From contig JBQCIO010000299.1 in assembly GCA_051953655.1 (NCBI GenBank), positions 1-6,463 of the forward strand: 6,463 bases of DNA. The letters are read 5' to 3'. Both the position numbers and the translations under genes were made by a program. This document shows, piece by piece, positions 1-4,338 of the stretch. The stretch comes from JBQCHF01 sp051953655 (GTDB taxonomy: Bacteria; Actinomycetota; Actinomycetes; Motilibacterales; Motilibacteraceae). How positions within the stretch are numbered: the stretch's first letter is position 1; every line of letters starts with the position of its first letter. Below the pieces are notes generated by a model. The model saw only the letters and a program-made list of their open reading frames with translations. It made no database searches and was not told the DNA's origin.

Positions 1-1020
1 CCCCCGGTCCGCGGCCTCCTGGAGCACCGCCAGGGCCAGCCGCACCGCGCGCTCGGGGTCGTCCTCGTGGGCCGCCGGCCAGCCCAGCACCGCGACCAGC
101 CGAGGATCCACGCCAAGGCGCGCACTGGCGCCGTGCAGCACCGCGAGGTCGACGACGACGTCGCGCAGGACGTCCGCGGCGGCGTGAGCGCCGTGCTGGG
201 CGAAGGTGACGACGCTGACCGGACGCAGCTCGGCCGGACCGGGGGTGCCGGTGCGGACCGGGGGCGCCACGGGCGCCGCGTCGAGCGCCGGGTCCTGGCG
301 CAGCACCTGCTCCTCCAGCTCGCGCAGGTCGCGCCCCGGCTCGACCCCCAGCTCCCGGGCGAGCAGGTCGCGGGCTCGGCGGAAGGAGGCGAGCGCGTCG
401 GCCCGCCGCCCGCTGCGGTAGAGCGCGCGGACGAGGAGCGCCCAGGCGCTCTCCCGCATCGGGTGCGCCTGCACGAACGCCTCCAGCGCCGCCACCGGCG
501 CCGGCCCGTGGCTGAGGCCGAGCTGGGCGGCCAGCAGCCACTCCGAGACGTCGGTGCGCAGCGCCTCGAGGCGCACCGCCTCGGCCTCGAGCCGTGGGAC
601 GCCCTCGAACTCCCCGTACGCCGGCCCGCGCCACAGGGCGAGCGCCTCCGACAGCACGTCGGAGGCGGCCCGGGTGTCGCCGGCCGCGAGCAGCCTGCTG
701 CCCCGGGAGGCCAGGGTGGCGAACCGGGTGGCGTCGACGTCGTCGGTGCCGACGGCGAGGAGGTAGCCGCGCGGCCCGGTGGCCAGCACAGCAGGGTCGG
801 GGAGATCGTGGCGCAGCCGGGCGACGTGCGCCTGGAGGGTGCCGGGGGAGGAGGGCGTCGCAGCGTCGCCCCACAGCGCCTCCACCAGCTCCCCCGCGGA
901 CATCTCCCTGCCTGGAGTGAGGGTGAGGACGGCCAGCAGGCGCCGGCGCATGGCGCCGGGCACGGGGACGGTCCGGTCGGGCGTGCCGACCTCGAGCGTG
1001 CCCAGAACCCTCACCTGCAC
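1..1020 (-). CDS. SARP/BTAD-family transcriptional regulator with a cyclase-like C-terminal segment (partial, C-terminus beyond left edge)
   Basis: 340 residues are visible. Residues 1-100 read as an OmpR/PhoB-type winged helix of the SARP kind: VRVLGTLEV start, LLAVLTLTPGREMS, LVEALWGD, TLQAHVARLR, TGPRGYLL. Residues about 100-245 are a bacterial transcriptional activation domain (BTAD): FATLASRGSRLLAAGDT, ALALWRGPAYGEF, RALYRSGRRADAL, LLARELGVEPG. After a Pro/Ala linker (246-264), residues 265-340 resemble a class III adenylate cyclase fold (VSVVTFAQ; RLVAVLGWPAAHEDD; RAVRLALAVL). It looks too short in the middle, and FAQ replaces the usual metal-binding FAD. In related proteins an AAA/NB-ARC ATPase often follows, so one may lie beyond the edge. 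The GTG at 1020 is chosen because SARPs start right at this strand and a -10 box sits just upstream. An in-frame GTG at 1074 overlaps the exporter stop (GTGA) but would add 18 atypical residues. The protein probably activates local genes; the upstream exporter is a candidate target. Confidence 0.88.
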   Translation of the reverse strand, partial: MQVRVLGTLEVGTPDRTVPVPGAMRRRLLAVLTLTPGREMSAGELVEALWGDAATPSSPGTLQAHVARLRHDLPDPAVLATGPRGYLLAVGTDDVDATRFATLASRGSRLLAAGDTRAASDVLSEALALWRGPAYGEFEGVPRLEAEAVRLEALRTDVSEWLLAAQLGLSHGPAPVAALEAFVQAHPMRESAWALLVRALYRSGRRADALASFRRARDLLARELGVEPGRDLRELEEQVLRQDPALDAAPVAPPVRTGTPGPAELRPVSVVTFAQHGAHAAADVLRDVVVDLAVLHGASARLGVDPRLVAVLGWPAAHEDDPERAVRLALAVLQEAADRG

Positions 1021-1026
1021 GGGCGA

Positions 1027-1032
1027 ACGATA
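1027..1032 (-). promoter_or_regulatory. -10 box of a probable leaderless promoter for the SARP regulator
   Basis: Read on the minus strand, TATCGT is followed by 6 nt and then GTG at 1020. That spacing puts the transcript start at or next to the start codon, and no Shine-Dalgarno sequence precedes it. I see no convincing -35 box. It lies in the 50-nt gap after the exporter gene, so the regulator could be transcribed separately as well as by read-through. Confidence 0.5.
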
Positions 1033-1070
1033 GGGGCGGCTGCGGCCGGGGGACCGCAGGAACGAGAGGC

Positions 1071-2273
1071 TCACGCCGCCGGCACCAGCTGCACCGAGGC
1101 GCTGCGCCGGCGGAGCAGGGGGACCGCGGCCAGGACCACGACCACCCCACCGGCCACGGGGAACGACGCCGGCCCGGCGAGAGCCAGGAGGGCGCCGGCC
1201 AGGGCCAGGCTGGCGAGGCTGGCCAGGGTGCCGGCGCCGTTGAGGACGGCGCGCACCCGGGCGCGGACCGCGTCGGGGGTGGCCCGCTGCACCAGGCAGG
1301 AGTCCGCGACGAAGGCGCAGCCGAAGCCGAGTCCGGTGAGCGCGGTCGCCGCCGGCATGGCCACCCAGGTGGGGACGAGCCCCATCGTGGTGAGCCCGGC
1401 CCCAGCCACCACCAGGGCGACGGTGAGCCCCTTGCGCTCGGTGGCGCGGTCGAGCCGGCTGCCGATGGCCGACCCGACCGAGAGACCCAGGCCCCAGCCG
1501 ACCAGCCCGGCGGCATAGCCGGTGGCGCCTGCGCCGTGCTGCTCGGCCAGCGGCGGGAAGGCGACGTTGACGCCGTCGAAGCCGAGCGTGGCCAGGAACC
1601 AGGCCGCCAGGAGCACCCGCAGCAACGGGCTCGCGGAGACCACCTTCAGGCCCTCGAGGGCCGAGCCGGTGCGTTCCATCTCCGACGGGTCGTCGGAGAG
1701 CGTGCGGAAGCTGCCGCGCACGCGGGCGATGAGCAGCGCCGCCACCGCCGAGGACACGGCGTTGAGCAGGAACACGGCGCCGACGCCGGGTCCGGCGAGC
1801 AGGGCCGCTGCCAGCAGCGGGCCGACCAGCCAGGACGCCGCTGTCGTGAAGGACACGACGGCGTTGGCACGGTCCAGGGCCCGGTCGTCGACGAGGTTGG
1901 GGATGGCGGCGTCGACGGCCACCATGAACGGGCTCTCGACCACGACGCTAAGCAGGCCGAGCGCCACCAGTGCGAGCGGTGCGTGGTTCGCCGCGAGCAC
2001 GGCCCAGGTGGCCGCCGACAGCGTCTGCGAGGCGACCATCACCCGGCGGCGGTCGAACCGGTCGGCGAGCGGGGAGGTGAGCAGCGGCACCACGCCGGAG
2101 AGGCCGAGGGTGGCGACCATGGCCGCGGTCTCCCAGGCCGCGGAGTGGGTGACGCGCCAGACCTGCAGCGCGACGCCGACGTAGGCGGCGGCCGCTCCGA
2201 CGCGGGTGACCAGCAGCGCGGCCGCCAGCAGCAGGACCGGGCGACCGAGGCGGGGAGCGGTGTCACGGGACAT
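1071..2273 (-). CDS. MFS transporter, MFS_3/EntS-like putative efflux permease
   Basis: This is a 400-residue membrane protein with about 12 predicted hydrophobic segments (first near residues 13-35, last near 372-388), a normal length for the major facilitator superfamily. The motif A-like loop DRFDRRRV is at 71-78. The MFS_3 hallmark around 124-160 (AIPNLVDD, LDRANAVVSF, GPLLAAALL) and the RATPDAVRARVRAVLNG segment (330-346) match proton-driven exporters such as EntS (enterobactin) and MefA (macrolide). The substrate cannot be read from sequence. The ATG at 2273 gives a short cytoplasmic N-terminus before the first helix. A GTG at 2330 is possible but adds a basic, Ser/Arg-rich stretch. There is no good Shine-Dalgarno sequence; instead a long palindrome abuts the ATG. 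The SARP regulator starts 50 nt after the stop, so the two probably form a regulator-exporter pair. Family assignment is firm; an efflux role is inferred. Confidence 0.9.
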   Translation of the reverse strand: MSRDTAPRLGRPVLLLAAALLVTRVGAAAAYVGVALQVWRVTHSAAWETAAMVATLGLSGVVPLLTSPLADRFDRRRVMVASQTLSAATWAVLAANHAPLALVALGLLSVVVESPFMVAVDAAIPNLVDDRALDRANAVVSFTTAASWLVGPLLAAALLAGPGVGAVFLLNAVSSAVAALLIARVRGSFRTLSDDPSEMERTGSALEGLKVVSASPLLRVLLAAWFLATLGFDGVNVAFPPLAEQHGAGATGYAAGLVGWGLGLSVGSAIGSRLDRATERKGLTVALVVAGAGLTTMGLVPTWVAMPAATALTGLGFGCAFVADSCLVQRATPDAVRARVRAVLNGAGTLASLASLALAGALLALAGPASFPVAGGVVVVLAAVPLLRRRSASVQLVPAA

Positions 2274-2307
2274 GCGCGCAGCGTGCGGCCGGCCGCTTGC
2301 AGCGCGC
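2274..2307. promoter_or_regulatory. 34-bp imperfect palindrome abutting the MFS start codon
   Basis: The two 17-nt halves pair at 14 positions, with mismatches at three positions (2280/2301, 2283/2298, 2284/2297). The centre, GCGGCCGGCCGC at 2285-2296, is a perfect 12-bp palindrome. The outer edge touches the ATG at 2273. It could be an operator for a dimeric repressor, or an mRNA hairpin hiding the ribosome-binding region. The high GC content makes short palindromes common, but 34 bp is long for chance. Confidence 0.45.
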
Positions 2308-2332
2308 TGACAGCGACTGCTCGGACCCACTT

Positions 2333-2355
2333 GGCGTCGGCGTCGGCGTCGGCGT
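2333..2355. repeat. GGCGTC hexanucleotide tandem repeat
   Basis: Three perfect GGCGTC units plus a partial fourth lie in the gap between the secreted-protein gene and the MFS gene. The tract is upstream of the MFS start, where slippage could change promoter or leader spacing. It is short and may be incidental. Confidence 0.6.
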
Positions 2356-2359
2356 GCGC

Positions 2360-2399
2360 GGGCGCCCCCGGCCCGCTCCGGGAACGGGTCGGGGCGCCC
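2360..2399 (-). terminator. GC-rich hairpin after the secreted-protein gene, probable terminator
   Basis: GGGCGCCCC (2360-2368) pairs with GGGGCGCCC (2391-2399) over 9 bp. An inner CCCG/CGGG stem (2372-2375 with 2385-2388) sits around a 9-nt loop. It begins about 25 nt after the stop codon at 2424. No U tract follows on the minus strand, which is common for actinobacterial hairpin terminators. It would separate this gene from the MFS gene downstream. Confidence 0.5.
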
Positions 2400-2423
2400 T
2401 TCAGGCAAAACGGCCGGTTCGGG

Positions 2424-3050
2424 TCAGCGCAGGACCACCCGGGTGCTCGCGGTGCCGAAGAGCAGGTCCTTGGCGAAGATCTTGGTGCCCAGGGCGTCGT
2501 TGAGCGCCGTGGCCGCGGTGCTGGTGAGCAGCAGCCGGACGCCGGAGATGGTGACGACGTGGTGCCGCACCACGATGCGTGCGTGGCCCAGGTCGAGCCG
2601 GAACATCGGGACCCGAGCGGTGGTGCCCACGACATGAGCGGTGAGCACTCGTGCCCGGATGTCGATGACGAAGTTGTCGACCTGCGCCATCTTGCCGTTG
2701 GTGACGTTGACCAGGAGCAGGCCTCCGCTGTGGCGGATGACGCCGCGCGGGGGCTGGAGGCCGAGCGTGCCGCCGGTGACCGGGTAGCTGGCCACCAGTG
2801 CGGGTCCGCTGGGGGGCAGGATCAGCGTCGACCGGCCCGGCGAGGTGACGAAGGGCGCGATGCCGGCCCCGAGCAGGGCCGTGGCGACGCCCGGTGCGGT
2901 CGTGACGGTGGTCGTGCCGGTGGCGACCCGGGTTCCGACCCCGGTCCCGTGCGTCCGGCTGTGGGCAGAGGCGCCTGCCGGGGCGACCAGGCCGATCGCC
3001 AGCACGACGGCGGCGAGGACGGCGAGCCGCCGCGGGATCCATCTGCGCAT
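2424..3050 (-). CDS. Secreted beta-rich protein of unknown function
   Basis: A 208-residue protein with a classic Sec signal peptide: MRRWIPRR, a hydrophobic run to about residue 24, and probable cleavage after ASA at 29. The mature part alternates hydrophobic residues in a beta-sheet pattern. Notable segments are TVTTAPGVATALLGAGI (47-63), YPVTGGTLGLQPPRGVIRHSGG (about 89-110), NFVIDIRARVLTAHV (126-140), RVPMFRLDL (146-154), GVRLLLTSTAATALNDALG (170-188) and a C-terminal FGTASTRVVLR. From memory, this order (GGTL, HSGGL, N/D-F-x-ID, VLTA, RVPxFxLDL, TAxxALN) recurs in unnamed secreted proteins of Actinobacteria and is loosely HtaA-like, but I cannot assign a function. It has no transmembrane anchor after the signal, no LPXTG motif and no cysteine. 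The ATG at 3050 is preceded by AGGAGGA with good spacing, which fixes the start. An upstream in-frame ATG at 3140 would bury the signal peptide and is rejected. Confidence 0.8.
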   Translation of the reverse strand: MRRWIPRRLAVLAAVVLAIGLVAPAGASAHSRTHGTGVGTRVATGTTTVTTAPGVATALLGAGIAPFVTSPGRSTLILPPSGPALVASYPVTGGTLGLQPPRGVIRHSGGLLLVNVTNGKMAQVDNFVIDIRARVLTAHVVGTTARVPMFRLDLGHARIVVRHHVVTISGVRLLLTSTAATALNDALGTKIFAKDLLFGTASTRVVLR

Positions 3051-3057
3051 CTGAAGT

Positions 3058-3064
3058 CCTCCTT
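3058..3064 (-). promoter_or_regulatory. Strong ribosome-binding site for the secreted-protein gene
   Basis: On the minus strand AGGAGGA lies 7 nt before the ATG at 3050. It is the only near-consensus Shine-Dalgarno sequence among the complete genes here, and it decides the start codon over the upstream ATG at 3140. Confidence 0.8.
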
Positions 3065-3079
3065 CGTGCGCTGTCGGCT

Positions 3080-3197
3080 GTCCCCGGACGAGGCTCGGCG
3101 GCCCTCGGGGCGAGAACGTCATCCCCGGGGGACGAGTCACGCAGGACAGCAGGACGACGACCGACGGGGTGCGCCGGGGCCGTCCCCGGATCGAGGC
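3080..3197. repeat. Repeated TCCCCGG elements in the divergent intergenic region
   Basis: TCCCCGG occurs at 3081, 3122 and 3183. The first and third lie in an imperfect direct repeat (GTCCCCGGA followed by CGAGGC, at 3080 and 3182). The second lies in the palindrome-like GTCATCCCCGGGGGAC (3118-3133). The third forms the right arm of CCGGGG-CCGT-CCCCGG (3174-3189). They fill the region between the secreted-protein gene and the AraC gene, where a regulator could bind. Confidence 0.4.
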
Positions 3198-3208
3198 AGG
3201 ATCCAGAA
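3196..3208 (+). promoter_or_regulatory. Candidate AraC-type binding site, copy 1 (autoregulation)
   Basis: GCAGGATCC followed directly by AGAA, preceded by CGAG. The same nine bases and AGAA recur upstream of the VOC gene. If transcription starts at the ATG (3230), this copy lies at about -34 to -22, over the -35 and spacer region, which suits self-repression. Confidence 0.5.
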
Positions 3209-3216
3209 CGGCCCGC

Positions 3217-3222
3217 TACCGT
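3217..3222 (+). promoter_or_regulatory. -10 box of a probable leaderless promoter for the AraC-type gene
   Basis: TACCGT ends 7 nt before the ATG at 3230, placing the transcript start at or next to the start codon. No Shine-Dalgarno sequence is present. The -35 region is not recognisable and overlaps the candidate regulator site. Confidence 0.55.
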
Positions 3223-3229
3223 CGTCGGC

Positions 3230-3655
3230 ATGACCCCGGACGAGCTCGCCGACCTCGCGCACCTGCGCCGGGCGCGCGACCTCATGGACCGGGAGTACGC
3301 CCGGCCGCTCGACGTGCCGGCGATGGCCCGGGCCGCGCTGATGTCGCCGGCGCACTTCTCCCGCCGGTTCCGCGCCGTCTACGGCGAGACGCCCTACGCC
3401 TACCTGATGACCCGGCGCATCGAGCGGGCGACAGCCCTGCTGCGTCAGGGGATGTCGGTCACCGACACCTGCATGGCGGTGGGCTGCACGTCGCTGGGCT
3501 CGTTCAGCTCGCGCTTCACCGAGATCGTGGGGGAGACCCCGTCCCGGTACCGGGCGCGCGACCACAGCGAGTGGGAGTCGGTGCCGGCCTGCGTGGCGAT
3601 GGTCGGCACGCGCCCGCAGCGGATGCCTACGCCGACGACGTCGCCGCTGTCCTGA
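3230..3655 (+). CDS. Stand-alone AraC-family DNA-binding regulator
   Basis: This 141-residue protein is little more than an AraC/XylS DNA-binding domain. The first helix-turn-helix is at about 27-50 (LDVPAMARAALMSPAHFSRR, then FRAVYGETPYAYL). The linker helix is at 61-73 (TRRIERATALLRQG). The second helix-turn-helix is at about 75-100 (SVTDTCMAVGCTSLGSFSSR), with the family signature ending in GETPSRYR (101-108). There is no N-terminal cupin or other sensor domain, unlike classical AraC (about 290 aa). The C-terminal tail (VPACVAMVGTRP, 119-130) contains a cysteine, and C81 and C86 lie in the second helix-turn-helix. How a signal is sensed is not visible. The VOC gene follows after 54 nt and shares an upstream motif, so it is the likely target. 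The promoter looks leaderless. Confidence 0.92.
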   Translation: MTPDELADLAHLRRARDLMDREYARPLDVPAMARAALMSPAHFSRRFRAVYGETPYAYLMTRRIERATALLRQGMSVTDTCMAVGCTSLGSFSSRFTEIVGETPSRYRARDHSEWESVPACVAMVGTRPQRMPTPTTSPLS

Positions 3656-3660
3656 GCCGA

Positions 3661-3674
3661 GCAGGATCCGAGAA
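3661..3674 (+). promoter_or_regulatory. Candidate AraC-type binding site, copy 2 (VOC promoter)
   Basis: GCAGGATCC, then G, then AGAA, beginning 6 nt after the AraC-type stop codon. It matches copy 1 apart from one inserted base. With transcription starting at 3710 it spans about -49 to -36, just upstream of the -35 region, a usual place for an AraC-family activator. Confidence 0.5.
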
Positions 3675-3696
3675 GCACGCGGGCGACGTCGGCCCC

Positions 3697-3702
3697 TAGC
3701 GT
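3697..3702 (+). promoter_or_regulatory. -10 box of a probable leaderless promoter for the VOC gene
   Basis: TAGCGT ends 7 nt before the ATG at 3710, the same geometry as the AraC-type gene. No Shine-Dalgarno sequence is seen, so initiation at the 5' end of the transcript is likely. Confidence 0.55.
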
Positions 3703-3709
3703 CGGGTGC

Positions 3710-4111
3710 ATGACAGTCAACCTCTCCGCCATGTTCATCCCGGTCCACGACCCCGACGAGGCGCTGGCCTTCTACCGCGACGCGCTCGGCCTCGAGGTGC
3801 GCAACGACGTCTCGAACGGGGAGCACCGGTGGGTGACCGTCGGCGCGCCCGGACAGGCCGTCGACATCGTGCTGTTCCCGCCGCACGGCGGCCGGTCGCA
3901 GACCGAGGGCGACGCGATGCTCGCCATGGTCACCGCGGGTTCGTGGCAGGCGGCCATCTTCAAGGCCGAGGACCTCGACGAGACCTTCGAGAAGGTCCGC
4001 GCCTCCGGCACCGCCGAGGTGCTGCAGGAGCCGGCCAGCCAGCCCTGGGGCGCGCGCGACTGCGCCTTCCGCGACCCCTCGGGGAACCTGGTGCGGATCG
4101 CCCAGGCCTGA
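3710..4111 (+). CDS. VOC-superfamily (glyoxalase/bleomycin-resistance fold) protein
   Basis: A 133-residue single-module vicinal-oxygen-chelate protein with the expected paired beta-alpha-beta-beta-beta units. The first is MFIPVHDPDEALAFYRDALG (8-27), then HRWVTVGAPG and VDIVLFPP (39-58). The second is QAAIFKAEDLDETFEKVRASG (80-100), then VLQEPASQPWGARDCAFRDPSGNLVRI (104-130). The usual metal ligands look absent: the first strand lacks the typical His, and the terminal DPSGNLVRI has Arg where many metal-dependent members have Glu. That argues against a classical glyoxalase I or dioxygenase and for a ligand-binding role or a divergent enzyme; the substrate is unknown. It sits directly after the AraC-type regulator with its own promoter and a shared motif, so it is probably the regulated output of that pair. 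A strong hairpin downstream ends the unit. Confidence 0.9.
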   Translation: MTVNLSAMFIPVHDPDEALAFYRDALGLEVRNDVSNGEHRWVTVGAPGQAVDIVLFPPHGGRSQTEGDAMLAMVTAGSWQAAIFKAEDLDETFEKVRASGTAEVLQEPASQPWGARDCAFRDPSGNLVRIAQA

Positions 4112-4118
4112 GCGGGCC

Positions 4119-4145
4119 GCCGAGCGCGCCGAGCGCGCCGAGCGC
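4119..4145. repeat. Three tandem 9-bp repeats (GCCGAGCGC)
   Basis: Three perfect copies of GCCGAGCGC begin 7 nt after the VOC stop codon, followed by a diverged GC-rich stretch. The tract is non-coding and may be slippage-derived. Confidence 0.8.
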
Positions 4146-4165
4146 CGGCCGGGGTCGAACCGATG

Positions 4166-4251
4166 TGCGCACACAGCCCCCCGGCCGATCCCGGCGTGTC
4201 GGGCCGTTCAGGCCCCGACACGCCGCCTCGCCAGCGGGTCCTGTGTGCGCA
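4166..4251. repeat. 11-bp perfect inverted repeat enclosing the terminator hairpin
   Basis: TGCGCACACAG (4166-4176) and CTGTGTGCGCA (4241-4251) are exact reverse complements, 64 nt apart, with the hairpin at 4192-4225 between them. The left arm overlaps a perfect 10-bp palindrome, TGTGCGCACA (4164-4173). It may form a long cruciform or outer stem in RNA, or be two binding sites in opposite orientation. Confidence 0.7.
4192..4225. terminator. Strong hairpin between convergent genes, probable bidirectional terminator
   Basis: A 12-bp perfect stem (CGGCGTGTCGGG at 4192-4203 with 4214-4225) is extended by two further pairs (CC/GG, with C4213 bulged) around the loop GTTCA. It lies 80 nt after the VOC stop and about 100 nt beyond the ilvD stop. 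No clear U tract is present on either strand. Its place between convergent genes supports termination from both sides. Confidence 0.65.
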
Positions 4252-4297
4252 ATTCGGTCAACGGTCGATCGCGAGCGCCTGGCGGCAAGACCTCCGC

Positions 4298-4330
4298 CGG
4301 GTCAGCGCCGGGTCAGCGGCAGGTCAGCGG
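4298..4330. repeat. Three 11-bp near-identical repeats over the ilvD stop codon
   Basis: CGGGTCAGCGC, CGGGTCAGCGG and CAGGTCAGCGG are tandem copies with a common GGTCAGCG core. The last copy contains the ilvD stop codon, and each earlier copy contains another TGA on the minus strand. They look like duplication of the gene's tail. Confidence 0.7.
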
Positions 4331-4338
4331 CCTGCCGC
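4316..4338 (-). other. Small hairpin containing the ilvD stop codon
   Basis: GCGGCAGG (4316-4323) and CCTGCCGC (4331-4338) form an 8-bp perfect stem with a 7-nt loop. The loop holds the ilvD TGA (4324-4326). It could protect the mRNA 3' end or assist termination, or be incidental. Confidence 0.4.

Noticed and set aside
643..667. 10-bp inverted repeat with 5-nt loop inside the SARP gene
   Set aside because: It is explained by coding: a Ser-Asp-Val-Leu-Ser-Glu stretch with TCC GAC and TCG GA codons gives a palindrome by itself.
67..1518. Long plus-strand open frame opposite the SARP and MFS genes
   Set aside because: The translation is low-complexity Arg/Gly/Ala/Pro-rich with no family resemblance. 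It is an antisense shadow caused by high GC, while the minus-strand frames give clear domains.
3051..3140. Upstream ATG (3140) extending the secreted protein by 30 residues
   Set aside because: The extension would place the signal peptide internally, and the AGGAGGA site points to the ATG at 3050.
1536..3233. Plus-strand open frame of 565 codons
   Set aside because: It runs antisense to MFS and the secreted-protein gene and across two intergenic regions with their hairpins and promoters. The composition is typical of a GC-rich shadow.
3137..4174. Minus-strand open frame opposite AraC and VOC
   Set aside because: It is antisense to two genes with unmistakable family motifs, and its own translation matches nothing recognisable.
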